Positions 30,742 to 42,070 are shown, counted from the first letter of the stretch. The stretch: 64,000 nucleotides of DNA from Staphylotrichum longicolle (GCA_019096155.1 JAHCVI010000001.1:11532001-11596000), one strand, 5' to 3'. Notes: generated from the letters alone by a model not told the origin. Translations and numbers: made by a program.

Positions 30742-32808
30742 GTGTCGAGCCGCCCTCTGCTCATCTTCAGGGACACATTCCGGCCGTTCCCTTCTATTGC
30801 GCTACATACCTTGACGGCCAACGACATCTCGTCTTACGTTGCCGACCGCCTGGCAAATAACGAAGGCCTCGCGCAGCTCACCGTTTTGCGACCCTCGTTC
30901 GAGGAGGATGTGAAGAAGGAAATCCTGGGCAAAGCCGATGGTGTCTTTCTCTGGGTACGGCTAGTCCTCGATCTGCTCACCCAGGGACTGAGGGACGGAG
31001 ATACCGTGGACGAGTTGCTTGATAAGCTGCGGGGCATGCCCAAGCAGCTCGGGGGCAAAAAGGGGTTGTACATGGCCATGCTCCTCAACCTCCCGGTTGA
31101 GTATCGCAAACAGGGATACGAGTACTTCCAGATGCTACAGCGCTCGGAAGTGGATCTCGACCCCCTGATGCTCTCTTTCGCAATGGAGGACCCTCAGGTC
31201 GTGTTTACGACTCCCATTGAGCGAATCACGGACGCTGAGATCGACATTCGCCGAAAACGCACCTCGGACCGGCTCCTGAGCCGCTGCGGAGGCCTCCTGG
31301 AGACGCGTGGCTCTTCTTGGTCACCACGCATCAACTTTATCCACCAGACTGCGAAGGAGTTTGCCGGGAAGCGGAGCAACTGGGAACACCTACTCCAGAC
31401 CGGCGACTTTACCAACTTTGATGGGGCCCTCGCGCTGCTCAGAGCGTCTGTTGTGATGTTGAAACGCACCGCGCCAATCGATGGAATCATTCCGCACCTT
31501 CGCAACGGTGGCGAGAGCAGATGGAAAAGGCTTCAGGTGTGTCTCCGATGCGCTCGTGCTGCCGAATCCCTGTCGGCGGGCCCGACCGCCGAGCTTCTCC
31601 TGCTGGTTGATAAAACCATGTTTTATCTCGAACGCCCCAGGCTTTATCAACATCCCACAAGCCCGCCGTCACAGCAGAGGTCTAGCGGCGCCCCAAACTT
31701 TGACGAGCTGCTCTCCAACTATCAGATGACGACGCACGGCGGGACTATCAGACGCGGGACCCAATATGTGGCAGGCCACTGGTCTGTTGTCGAGCCGTCT
31801 GAGATCGTGAACCCGGGAGATAAGAACTTCATCGCAGTTGCTGTCCAAAGCAACTTGGACGCGTTTGTGGGACTGGCGAGCAAGAACAAGAGGATCGTCG
31901 ACAGCCTCTTCCACACCGACTACCCCTTATTGGCATACGCACTGGTCCCCCACCGCGTTAGAGATTCTGTGGCTGGAGCCAGCATGTTGGAAGGGAATCC
32001 TTCGCTGCCCGAGATGACGCGCGTGCTCTTGGAGCTCGGGCTGGACCCGAATCAGCGCTACGATGGACCATCGTACTTGCCCCCCTGCACGGTCTGGGAG
32101 GGGTTCCTGGCCAACGGCGACCTTATCCTGGATCCATGGCTCGAAGGACCCCCGGACTACTCCAAGGAAGCCGACAACGACGCGTATCGGATCTGGCTAG
32201 CAAACGCTCGCTTGCTCGTCCAACACGGCGCAGACCCCAACGCGATATGTATCATCAGGAGACAAAAGACGCTCGGCCCGCCTCCAAAGAAATACGATCG
32301 CCGGTCTGCACTCTATTGTGTCATCCTTGTTCTTTGGCGCACGGCCAAAAGCCAAGGTTGGCACGAGGGTCTGTTGCAGATGATGGTTGATAGGGGGGCA
32401 AGGTTGAGGCCGGATGAGCTCGACGAGCTGCTGGAGCTGGCGGACTTGATCCAAGTCCCAGAGCCTTTCATACGCAGCGTTACAGAGGCGCTTTCAGTTG
32501 AGGATCCGGGGGCTCCAGGGGCACCGGTTCTGGGGCCGGAATCGCGGAGCATGAGGACTGTCGAGGTGACTCGGTCTGCGGGTCCATCATCAGCGGAGGA
32601 TGATCTTGCACAAGCAGGGGGAGCACGATCGGCTTCACCGTCTGGCAGGATACCGATAGAGACCGGGCAAGAGGATACTATTCATTCGAGGCTGACGAGA
32701 CGATGGGGCTTGAAACCAATGGGCCAAAAAGTCAAGCGGCTATTTTCCCGCGCCGAAAATTTGCGCGCGAAAGGACGTCTGAGCAGAGAGTCGCAATATG
32801 CCCCTTGA
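30742..32808 (+). CDS. C-terminal part of the NOD-like receptor: post-NACHT region and weak ankyrin-like repeats
   Basis: A clean 688-codon frame continuing from the NACHT region. It begins SSRPLLIFRDTF, the conserved strand after Walker B, then SYVADRL and KADGVFLWVRLVLDLL of the fungal receptor linker (DUF7791-like), and FIHQTAKEF. Two ankyrin-like helices appear at TRVLLELGLDPNQRY and ARLLVQHGADPNAI. The C-terminus is low-complexity and ends in a basic segment. The first ATG at 30742 is probably internal to the true gene rather than a start. If the upstream breaks are real, this part is not translated as a receptor. Confidence 0.8.
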   Translation: MSSRPLLIFRDTFRPFPSIALHTLTANDISSYVADRLANNEGLAQLTVLRPSFEEDVKKEILGKADGVFLWVRLVLDLLTQGLRDGDTVDELLDKLRGMPKQLGGKKGLYMAMLLNLPVEYRKQGYEYFQMLQRSEVDLDPLMLSFAMEDPQVVFTTPIERITDAEIDIRRKRTSDRLLSRCGGLLETRGSSWSPRINFIHQTAKEFAGKRSNWEHLLQTGDFTNFDGALALLRASVVMLKRTAPIDGIIPHLRNGGESRWKRLQVCLRCARAAESLSAGPTAELLLLVDKTMFYLERPRLYQHPTSPPSQQRSSGAPNFDELLSNYQMTTHGGTIRRGTQYVAGHWSVVEPSEIVNPGDKNFIAVAVQSNLDAFVGLASKNKRIVDSLFHTDYPLLAYALVPHRVRDSVAGASMLEGNPSLPEMTRVLLELGLDPNQRYDGPSYLPPCTVWEGFLANGDLILDPWLEGPPDYSKEADNDAYRIWLANARLLVQHGADPNAICIIRRQKTLGPPPKKYDRRSALYCVILVLWRTAKSQGWHEGLLQMMVDRGARLRPDELDELLELADLIQVPEPFIRSVTEALSVEDPGAPGAPVLGPESRSMRTVEVTRSAGPSSAEDDLAQAGGARSASPSGRIPIETGQEDTIHSRLTRRWGLKPMGQKVKRLFSRAENLRAKGRLSRESQYAP

Positions 32809-34076
32809 GAACCCGGTCCACACAAAGCCAACAAGGGAAGGGCAAAGTTTCCGCAAATATCGAACGTGATGCTAAGCTCTGCATAAGGTTGGTCTGAGCT
32901 GCATCATGGCTACCCGACGGCGCTAGGATTTTCTTTCTGCATCTCGATACCCTAGGCGGCCAAGGATTTGGTTTCCGATATACCGATTAGACCAAAGAGA
33001 TGGCCGTCTCTGCCAACCCCTTTCTACGCAATGTTGGCCCGCTCCGCTGTCGACTCTCGATCGATTGCGCAACTACTACTTCTCGCCTGGGCTCACTTTC
33101 GATTGGTCTGGCGCACACGCTCCCACTCACCTAGTCGTCAGACCCGCGTCTGCTGCTCCGCTTTCCTCATCGGCGCGGGAACTTATTACCGGGTGCCAGC
33201 GTGGGCATTGAGGTCTGCGTAAACGGTGCTGATCTTCTCTTTGCGGTCTTTCTTCTGTGGGTGTGTCTACGAAGACCTTGGGATCGTACGAATCGGTCCG
33301 AAGACGGCCTTGACGACCTTGCTCCTTGCAGCACGCCCAAGCCGCCGGGGAGGGGGGGGCGGGGAAGGGGGTTGCGGCGAAGATTGGACTAGACCTCGCC
33401 ACGGACAACCGCCACGTCACGTCCTATCTCCCGGATGGTACAAGATGGTGAGCTCGGGGGCTCACTATCAACAGAATTAGTACGGATACCTGCAAGGGGT
33501 GTGGAGTTAGGAGCGAGAGGAGACACTTAGGATACAATAGCAGGCTGTGAGGTGGCACCTTGAGAAGCTCCAATGGGCACTTTAGTTTGAAGCTATGAGC
33601 ACCACCCACGTCTAGCTACCTACTGTAAATCACTAATGCACTCTACTGGTTTATCTTATCAAACTGTGTGTGAGCACTGACGCTCCAAACTCCGGGACGA
33701 TCACTTCAATATTCATAATCATGACATGTGGAAAATGCAATCTCTAGGGATCTCCCTTTCGACACTTGAGGTGAGGAAATGGGTTGGAATGGGAAACCAC
33801 ATGGCAGTGAAGGCAAAGGTCGCAAAGGGGTACAAAACAGCGACGGGAGGGGAAGAACAGCAGTTTAGCGCAGGTCGAGAACTGTTAAGCGAGCAAGGCG
33901 AGCTTCCGCACGTCGTCAGGATGGGACAATCAGAAGCGGGAATAATAGGCTGTTGAAACTCAGCCTGCCGCTGAAAAAAACATTATGTTTACAAAAGTGG
34001 AAAAAGAAACAACGATTTGACTCCCGGTAAATGGGCCTGAGCTAGGCGATCAAGACGGGGCTGACATTCCAGGTTG
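32809..34076. other. Convergent intergenic region with a G-rich run
   Basis: 1.27 kb between convergent gene ends. No protein-like frame is supported. The G-rich tract at 33347-33371 is listed separately. Confidence 0.5.
33347..33371 (+). other. Potential G-quadruplex tract
   Basis: Runs of four, eight, four and five G are separated by one or two bases (A, C, AA). This meets the simple rule for an intramolecular four-stranded structure on the plus strand. It lies in non-coding DNA. Confidence 0.6.
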
Positions 34077-35439
34077 TTAGACTGATACCTCGCCGGTAGT
34101 CTCCATGGCTTGCATGAAAGGCTTCTCCACGTTATCCGGCTTTGGCAGCAAGTCCACCAACCGAGTTTGTTTGACCTCCAGTCCGCGACTCCCAAAGTAT
34201 CTCTGGCTTTCGTAGCTCCAATGTAAGGTGCCGCTCACAAACCGCGCATAGCCATCCACCAGCCTCTGTACATCTAAATCGACGGGGCCGACCCATCGCG
34301 GCAGCTGCCGATACAGCGTGTTGAAGGTCTCCATTCTCCGGTGGATCATGTCGCCGGCCATATCAATGGCCTGCTGTACATCAACCCGGGACTGGACCAT
34401 AATGACGGTCAGGATATTATGTCCACTTTGTCCGCTAAGCTGCTCCTTGTGGTACGAGAGAATGTCCCGTAACCGTTAGGTTAGTGAAGACATTTAAAAG
34501 AGTATACTATAGACGTTTACATTCGCGATATGTATGATGTCAAGAGTGAGTTCCTCTAACTCACGGATGGTCAGACACTCTCTGACGTCGTCGGGGATAT
34601 CCATATCAAGTTCCTCTAGACCGACGACTGTCCTTACGCCACAGGTGCTTCGGCGTAAGGTGAGAAAACTCTCTAGGTCGAGAATATGCGCCTTTGATCG
34701 GTCCTCTCCCTCCTTCGGAACAGATCGAACATAATCAATCCACCTCTTTAGGAACCGGCGCCTGAATGACTCAGTCGTGGCGGGAAGACGCAGCCAAAAT
34801 CTACTGGGTGATTAGTATCGATCACTAGAAAACGAAATCTAGAAGGACACAGTACTGCCTCGCGAACTCTCCGCCAACCCATTCCCCGTTCGGTCGGGGT
34901 TTGTACGGGTGATGTATGGCGTCTATCAGGATATCTGCTTTGCGTGCGGCGTCCTCAGGGGACATGAGGTCTGATTGGTCGTCGAACATGAAAATGAGAT
35001 GATGCAAGTCGCATGCTGACCGCAGTTTCTCTAGCGAGCTACTGCGTAAGTAAATCACTCCGTGCGGGCGCCTTGGGAAGACTAGGGGGAGGGGGCCGGG
35101 GGCGTTGAACCGGGCTGGATTAATGATCATCTTGGACTTACCCCTTGATGCGCGTGGGTAGGACAGGCCTGCGAGCAGATCTTCATTTTTCAGTCAGTAC
35201 TTGTGGGCATGTTGAGTCAAAGACAGTTCAGTTGGAAGGAAAGGATACGTACTGAATCTGCCAAGGTCATGTATCTTCCTATGTGTCTCAAAGTCATAGA
35301 CCCCAAAGCCAGCGCTCCAGTCGAGACACTCTTGGTTGATGTCGGCCAAGTGGGGATTGACGGCCCTGGGCCAGCGCCATAACGATTCCATGGGCGGCAG
35401 CTTGATGGTGCTGGATGGTTTCAAGGTCGTTGCGGCCAT
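34077..35439 (-). CDS. Class I terpene synthase (sesquiterpene-synthase type) with a non-AG splice acceptor
   Basis: Five exons, 35439-35253, 35168-35142, 35030-34856, 34800-34521 and 34466-34077, give 352 residues; ATG at 35481 would add 14. The metal-binding DDxxD motif is FMFDDQSD in exon 3, and the second motif NDxxSxxKE is NDILSYHKE, formed across intron 4. The start LPPMESLWRWPRAVNPH fits fungal sesquiterpene cyclases. Introns 1-3 are GT-AG, although the 27-base second exon is very small. Intron 4 begins GTAAAC and, at the only place restoring the NDxxSxxKE motif, ends GG instead of AG (34468-34467). The enzyme would cyclise a prenyl diphosphate in the cytosol; the product is unknown. 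Confidence 0.85.
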
Positions 35440-35588
35440 TTTGGGTTCAAAAAGGATATTGGCTTTTTGTTGGGTTTGCATGTCCCTTCAGAGCCATAAC
35501 CCCGGGGGTTCTTTATATTGCCACGGCGCAGATATGTGACGGCTGTGTCATACCTTCTTCGAACTCTATGACCGCCAAGTGACGCTTA

Positions 35589-35610
35589 CCGACTGTAATC
35601 CTACAGTCGG
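35589..35610. repeat. Perfect 9-base inverted repeat, 4-base loop
   Basis: CCGACTGTA at 35589-35597 and TACAGTCGG at 35602-35610 flank ATCC. It lies about 150 bases upstream of the terpene synthase ATG, so it could be a dimeric-regulator site or a cruciform. No function is shown. Confidence 0.7.
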
Positions 35611-35805
35611 CGATGTTGCCTAAGTTCTATTCTTTTGGCCAAGGGGCAACGGCAGGAAGTGTGGGAGGTGGGGGAGATCTGGATTCGAACCTGTCACATG
35701 GCTTCCTCTACCGCCGTTAATGGTGGGTACGAATCCTTCGTTTGGATTCACCGTCACCTGCGATGCAAACTTTGGTGACCAGAACCCGTCACGAAGGCAT
35801 CATGT

Positions 35806-35825
35806 ACGACGGAATTCTCCGTCGT
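35806..35825. repeat. Perfect 8-base inverted repeat, 4-base loop
   Basis: ACGACGGA (35806-35813) and TCCGTCGT (35818-35825) flank ATTC. It has the same layout as the 9-base repeat 200 bases to the left but a different sequence. Confidence 0.65.
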
Positions 35826-37181
35826 GCGCGCACCCAGGCCGGAGGTAAGTTACGGAAGCTTTTCAGTCGCTCAAGTTGAAAGCGTCATTTATAGCGAGAC
35901 ATAACATTTCAGGACACGGGCAAGGGCAGATACTGCTCCAATGCTGCAGTTCTCTGGGTAACTCCCGAACTCAAATCTAGGTAAGCTTCACCACGTCACG
36001 CTTAACCTCGACGGCGAGAGTCACTTCAGATCCGGCACGAACCAGGGCATTTATTACTTTGGCACGTGAAGAGGTCTCGTACACTATATTGTTGCCCCTT
36101 GTCGAGCAATAATCTGTTACCAGGCATGCGAGAGTGCTTATTTGCGAAACAAATGACCTGGTACTCAACGTCGGAGCCATTGTGTCTTCGATTTGTTGGC
36201 CCAAGACCATCCATTCTTTGAAGTTCGTACCGGGGGAGTGACCAGCGTATTATAATTGACCTCGCATCCCGCAATGGTTTACGAGAGCCACTATCTTTTG
36301 GGCGAGCGAGGTGGTGTGTTACACTAACTTGTTAGTCAAGGTCAATTGCACTTAGACGTTGAGGTGCGTGGCGAATCAACATGCTCGACATATATCACAT
36401 CCAGGCTTTCTCCCCATCTACTTGTCTAGACATGTGGTTCGATGTTACAGGGCTCAGAGCTTCTTCACCTGCCGTGATGTCCCTGCAAGACCGGGGGCTT
36501 GGTCAACGCCGCTCCGCTGTCACAAGTTCACTTTGTGCTTCCGGTGAACACATGCAAAATCGGGACACTCACTCCTGTCACCAACTGCGACGTGGGTGGG
36601 GAGAAAGAATCAGGGCTTTGTCAAGGAGATTGCAGCGGGCAAGAAAAGTGCGCCACGAGGGCAAGGAGAAGGATCCAATAATGTAACGCACCTCGGCGTG
36701 CAGGAGGAGGCAGAATAGTAATCCCAAGGCACATTGGTCCCCAACCAAGCATCGCCACTCAACGCCCAAGACGGCAACTCCCTGCGGCCCGAGAGCGGGA
36801 GAGTCCCTTGGATGCAGTGAGCTGCAGGCCAATGTCCCTATGAGGCATCCACACCAACACCAAAAATAACATGGCACATTGCAGATTTCCTGACGAGGGT
36901 TGCGCCCGTCGGCAGTGAAGTTCATGTCGTTGGCCTGATCCTAGCCCCTTTGGCCAAGGCCGCTCGATGCATGACCGTTCTGACTGCATAGTATTGACTA
37001 GACTCGCCCAATAGAATGGTTGACCAGACTTGCCAGACCATCAGATGACAACGCTGACCTGTCAAGGTAGGCAGATACCCTGATGATTAAAGGACAATGG
37101 ACCCCACCTTTGGCCAGCTTGAGGCCAGGAGGGAGATGATCTTGCCCCGCAATTTCGGCCAAAGACAGGAGCCGCATAAAC

Positions 37182-38567
37182 ATGAAGTTTGTTTCGTTCA
37201 TCACCGGGCTCTTGTCACTGGCTGCCTTGAGCAGTGCAGCCCCTGGGTACGGGCAGGGAGGCGGCCACGACGCCGAGGCAGCCGCCTCAAAGCAGATCGA
37301 CCGTCTGCAAAAGCAGTACCAAAAGTACATCCGAGACACCATCAAGACCCGCCAGACGGGATGTACCAGCAAGAACATCCTGCGTCGCCGCGAATGGTGC
37401 GTCACTTCCGTCTCGAACCAAACCCGTTTCCTAACACCCCGTCAGGGGCTCCCTCTCCAAAGCCGACCGCCGTAGCTACATCGACGCGGTCTACTGCCTC
37501 TACCACAACCAATCCTTCGTTACCCCGCTGTCCGAGATCCCCGGCGTGCGCAATCGCTACGACGACTTTGTTGGTGGTCACCTGCAACTCACCCCCTTTG
37601 TTCACGCCGATGGCCTCTTCCTGCCTTTTCATCGTTTTTATGTCCGTACGTAGACCCCATCCCATTCGTCCCTTTGTCGCCGGCCGCCAGATCTTACACT
37701 GCCACCTCCCTGTCCTCCACTCATCACATCCATGGCAACTAACCGGCCCCCTCTCCCAACTCAGACCTCTACGAAACCGCCCTCCGCACCGAATGCGGCT
37801 ACCGCGGCGCCCAGCCCTACTGGGACTGGACCCTCTCCTACACCGACCCCGCGCAGTCCACCGTCTTCGACGGCTCGCCCTGGTCCCTCGGTAGCAACGG
37901 CGTCTTCGTCCCCGGCCGCAGCCCCATCACTGTCGCGGGCGCCGGGTTCACGCGCACGTTCCCGCCCGCCACGGGCGGCGGCTGCGTGTACTCGGGTCCG
38001 TTCACCCCCGACAAGTTCCAGCTGCATCTGGGGCCCATTGCCTTTGAGCCGGCCGGGCCCCAGGGGGGGTTGGGATATAACCCGCGCTGCCTGTCGAGGG
38101 ATTTGAGTCCCGACTTTGCGTCGGGGGGCACGCGCCCGACGAATGTGACGCGCTTGCTGGCGTGCGAGGATCTGGCGTGTGTGAATGTGCGTTTCGACGA
38201 CCCGGTGGGCGGGGTGCATGGGTACGGGCATTTCCTGGTCGGGGGAATTCAGCTGGATGTCTTTGCGAGTCCCAGTGATCCGGTATTTTGGCTGCACCAC
38301 GCGCAGATCGATCGGCTGTGGACAATTTGGCAGAACCTGGGCCGGCCTGAGGAGCAGAGAACGCAGCAGGTTTGGGGGACACAGACGGCGGCGAATAGTA
38401 AGTTTCCCAAGGACTGGAGATGAGTCCCTACTGACACTGGTGTAGCTCCGCCAAGCGACAATGTCACGCTGGACACGTTGGTCCCATTTGGGCGCTTGTC
38501 GCCGTCGAAGCCGGTGAGGGAGCTGGTGTCGACGGTTGACGGGCCGTTTTGCTACATCTATGAATAA
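37182..38567 (+). CDS. Secreted tyrosinase-family type-3 copper oxidase
   Basis: 389 residues in four exons, 37182-37396, 37446-37645, 37765-38397 and 38446-38567, all GT-AG and in phase. A signal peptide (about 1-19, MKFVSFITGLLSLAALSSA) indicates secretion. The CuA site is formed by the His in VGGHLQL, FVHADG and LPFHRFYV; the CuB site by GVHGYGH and DPVFWLHHAQIDR. Such enzymes oxidise phenols to quinones. At this length it is a core domain without the long C-terminal lid of classic fungal tyrosinases, as in short secreted forms. It ends FCYIYE. Confidence 0.93.
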
Positions 38568-38973
38568 CGAGGCCGAGGGGCCGATTAGAGATTGACTTGA
38601 AGTTGCTCAGGATACCCGAGCAACAAGATCACATTGCTTGAAACTGACCATGTCAGGGGCAGAAAGTCTAGGTGTCAAAGGCCTGAAAACATGTACAACG
38701 CCCCTACCGTCCAAGGGGAGGGCTTGGTGAAAACAACCCAGGGACTGTGGCGTTCCAGATCACGAGGTTGGATCATCCAAAGACTGGTGCCAGTCCTGTG
38801 GCCGCGTAACCCAGCTGTCGCAGCGGACCAATCGGTAAACCCAGCAATGCCGAGTGCGAAAATGCTTCAGCCTCAGCCCCCAAAAAGGGACTTGAGCCAT
38901 TCTCTTACACGCCGCCTGAGGTCTCAGTGTGTCTCTCCGTCATCGACAATTACTGCCTCAAGTAAACCACACA

Positions 38974-40080
38974 ATGGCCAAAGAAGACGCGAAGCTCATT
39001 CACAGCTTTGCCGTGGCACCCGACGGTGGGAAGCTCAGCTACTACACCATGGGAGCCGGGCCAGCCCTCCTCGTCCTTCACGGCGCAGTAACCTACGCTC
39101 TTCTCCATGAGGAACTGGCCGTTGCTTTGAGCCCCTATTACACCGTCCATCTCGTGTCTCGCCGCGGGCGCGGTTTGTCAAGCGCGTATCCCTCCCAGGT
39201 ATTGGATCTCAACCCACGCTCTGCACCAGACACTCCAAACACGGCACAAGGGCAGCCCGAAGCAACGGAGACGACGCCACCACCCCTGAATCTGAGTGCA
39301 CCCCTTCGACTCGGGCCCACGACGTACAGCCGGACCTACAACCCAGCATTCACATCCGCCGTTCTCGCAACCGAGGTCTCCGACCTCGCAACCCTCGTCG
39401 CGGCCACCCACGCAGAGTACATCCTCGCCGTCTCCTCCGGCGCGCTCATCGCACTCCAAATGCTCCTGCAGACCCCGCGCTCGCCGCCGTTGTCCAGTCT
39501 ACGCAAGGTCGTCCTCATGGAGCCGCCCATCTTCTTCACCGACCATCCCACCACCTGCCGTCTCGCTGACCTGCCCCGCTTCGAGCGCGAGCTCACGGCC
39601 GGCGACAAGGCGGGCGCGGCCGTGACGGCTATGCGGATGATCGAGCTCGGGCCGGCGTGGATTCCACGGTGGATCATGAGAGGCCTCACGGGGCTCATGT
39701 TTAGAGGGCAGGAGAGGGAGGTGGCGAAGCACAAGGCGCTGCCGGGAGCGGAGGACCGCGGGGTGTGTACGATGGCTGGGCTGACGGACCTGTTGCGTTA
39801 CGACTTTGCTGTCGTTGAGGGGATGGTGGGGCCGGCGGAGCGGTATGGGGTTCTTGGGGGCGCCGGCGAGGACGGAGAGGAAGGTGTTGTTGAGATCATG
39901 TTGCTTTCTGGTGAGAAGAGCCCGGCGTGGATAAGACAAGGGACAAATGTGCTGTCAAAGACAATCGCAGGGGTGAAGACGGTTGTGGTTGAAGGGGTTG
40001 GGCATGAGTTGCTTTGCAATGCCGAGATGAGGGGGCTGCCGGCCAAGGCCGTGCCTGCGCTTTGCGAGTTTTTTCAGTGA
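38974..40080 (+). CDS. Alpha/beta-hydrolase fold protein
   Basis: A single exon giving 368 residues from the ATG at 38974; an in-frame ATG at 38929 is less likely. The order follows the fold: the oxyanion region LLVLHGAVTY, SRRGRGLS, the nucleophile elbow AVSSGALIAL (Ser at the elbow, but Ala where the first Gly of GxSxG is usual), a helical cap, and a catalytic His in VEGVGHELL. An insert of about 50 residues rich in Pro and Thr lies after SSAYPSQ. It is a cytosolic hydrolase or esterase of unknown substrate. Confidence 0.85.
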   Translation: MAKEDAKLIHSFAVAPDGGKLSYYTMGAGPALLVLHGAVTYALLHEELAVALSPYYTVHLVSRRGRGLSSAYPSQVLDLNPRSAPDTPNTAQGQPEATETTPPPLNLSAPLRLGPTTYSRTYNPAFTSAVLATEVSDLATLVAATHAEYILAVSSGALIALQMLLQTPRSPPLSSLRKVVLMEPPIFFTDHPTTCRLADLPRFERELTAGDKAGAAVTAMRMIELGPAWIPRWIMRGLTGLMFRGQEREVAKHKALPGAEDRGVCTMAGLTDLLRYDFAVVEGMVGPAERYGVLGGAGEDGEEGVVEIMLLSGEKSPAWIRQGTNVLSKTIAGVKTVVVEGVGHELLCNAEMRGLPAKAVPALCEFFQ

Positions 40081-40779
40081 GTGAATGGAGGAGGCAGTTT
40101 GTTTTGTCGAATCTTGCTTTTTTGAGTCTGCTTGGCATATCCGACGCCGTGGTTAGGGCACATTAAGATGTGTTGGGTCTACAGTTTGCCGAGAAGGGCA
40201 CAGCTTGTCGCGCCCCTTTTCGATGACAGATCGACCCTGCTTTCTTGGGAAAGGGTCTGCGAGCCATCTCAGTTGAGCAGGCCAAGCGCCTGCGGAAGCA
40301 CATCCCTGTCTTGAGCTGCAGTGACAGGGGCTGTTGACGAAGCTTCCTTTCCGTCTCCGGTTGGTGTTGGATCCGAGACACCCCTGTCAGCGAGCCAAGA
40401 CTCCGGGTCCGCAGGATGTTTGGAATCATTTCTATCAGAATTGTTTCGGATGCTGAACCCGTAGTGTGTGCCCGTAGGCTGTGCCTGGTGTCTGCCTCTA
40501 GCTGAGAACATGGAATAGAATCCTGGATGATCCCGATAAGTGGTAGAGAGCTGGACGGCCACTCGCACTCATCTCGGCAGGCTCTCTGCTCTTGTTGACG
40601 ATGAGGAATCTTGTAAGCGGCGCAGTGCTCATGGGGAACCAATTCAGTTGCCATGCGTCGTCTCTCTCAGGTATAAAGGGCAGCAAGAGCACCACCCACT
40701 GCTATCCAGCTCCCATTCTGCCAGCACACAACCACCACTTACAAATAATTGACATCACCTGCATCTCCAATCTCTCATC

Positions 40780-41544
40780 ATGGCCGAGATCCTTCGCAAG
40801 CTTTTCCGCCGGAAGAAGCAGCCCCCTTTGGTCTGCGCCGTGTCTCTTGACGACCACGGCCACCCCGTCGGTGACGATCCCAGCCACAAGCACACCGCCG
40901 CGTGTTTCGTCGACTTTGAGCCGCTCGCCCTCATCGAGCTGTTCCAGTCGCAAGCCTGCACGTCCTGTCCCGTCGCCGTCCCTGGCATCCTCGAGGGCGT
41001 CAAGTCGCCCAACCTCCTCCTCCTCACCTTCAACATCAGCCTGTTCGACCACACCGGTTGGAAGGACACCTTTGCGAACAGCACTGCGGATCAGCGACAC
41101 CGGGCGTACGCCACGAGATGGCAGCGCAAGTCGCTCTTTGCGCCGCAGATCGTGGTCAACGGTGTGGCCGACGGGTCCGCCGACGTCGCCGGGCCGGTGC
41201 AGCAAGCGAGGGCTGCGCAGGCGGCGAGGCCGTGGCACATTTACCTCGACGCCAACGACACGGATGTCAGGATTGACTCGGACGCTGAGACGGTGGGCAG
41301 GCACGATATCGTCGTGATCCAGTACCAGGCAGGTGACGAGAAGGTCAAGATCGGCAAGGGACCGAACAAGGGCAAGAAGCTGGACCACCGCAACAGGGTG
41401 ACGAATGTGACGAAGATTGGCGAGTGGACGGGCGGGAATCTCACTGTTCCGCTCGCTGCTTCGCTGAAGTCAGGCGAGAGTGCTGTTGTTGTGGTCCAGG
41501 AGGGTGGTGCCGGAGGCGCTATCGTGGCTGTTGCTAGAGTTTAA
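40780..41544 (+). CDS. DUF1223-family thioredoxin-like protein
   Basis: A single exon of 254 residues. The motif ELFQSQACTSCPVAVPGIL carries a CxxC in the position typical of DUF1223, a thioredoxin-like family found in proteobacteria and fungi. The segments LTFNISLFDHTGWKDTF, RWQRKSLFAPQIVVNG and a C-terminal beta-rich part also fit. The N-terminus is basic (LRKLFRRKKQP) and has no signal peptide. A redox role is plausible; none is established. Confidence 0.85.
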   Translation: MAEILRKLFRRKKQPPLVCAVSLDDHGHPVGDDPSHKHTAACFVDFEPLALIELFQSQACTSCPVAVPGILEGVKSPNLLLLTFNISLFDHTGWKDTFANSTADQRHRAYATRWQRKSLFAPQIVVNGVADGSADVAGPVQQARAAQAARPWHIYLDANDTDVRIDSDAETVGRHDIVVIQYQAGDEKVKIGKGPNKGKKLDHRNRVTNVTKIGEWTGGNLTVPLAASLKSGESAVVVVQEGGAGGAIVAVARV

Positions 41545-42070
41545 GATCGGGGTCAATGGTTAGAATGCAACGCAGCAACTATGAGAGTATTCCACGCTAA
41601 CATGGTCCTCTGCTTCCCAAAACCTTTGCTATCTCTCCCACGAAGTGAACTGCTAACCACCACACCTCGTCACAATCTTTCACGTCTCCTGCCAACCCTG
41701 CGCCTGCATCAAGACGCATCAAACGAATCTGGGGCGAAGAAAAGAGGGGCTCCATTAATGTAATCTGATTGGGATCTCGCAAGAGCACAGTGGTCCAGTG
41801 GATGGAGAGTACAATAGGACGGGGAGCATGGAGGGCAGAGAGGAAATGAGGATGAGGACTCTAAACGTCTGGAGGAATAGGGAAAGTTTTTGGGAGGTGG
41901 AAATCGAGGCAGAACAAAGCAAGATACGACATTTAAAGCTGAAATGCAAAGCCTCAATATCTCAGGTACCGAGGTAGGTTCCTTCTTGAAAACAGCGATT
42001 GCCAAGACATCCCTCCCCCGCCCTGACCTTTTTGGCCAACCTACGTGCACTGTGGAAAGGGGGAGTGGTA
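41545..42070. other. Intergenic stretch
   Basis: 3' flank of the DUF1223 gene. No supported ORF; short frames on both strands are of low complexity. Confidence 0.5.

Larger units (their letters stand above)
35440..37181. other. Long intergenic region with hairpins
   Basis: 1.7 kb between the divergent terpene synthase and tyrosinase genes. No coding frame is supported. Two perfect short hairpins lie at 35589-35610 and 35806-35825. Confidence 0.5.

Noticed and set aside
3598..35439. Terpene biosynthetic cluster joining the P450 and the terpene synthase
   Set aside because: They are about 29 kb apart with many unrelated genes between, and no transporter or regulator adjoins either.
35685..35740. 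GGATTCGAACC string suggesting a tRNA T-arm on the minus strand
   Set aside because: The flanking bases do not form a five-pair T-stem, and no acceptor, D or anticodon arms fit around it.
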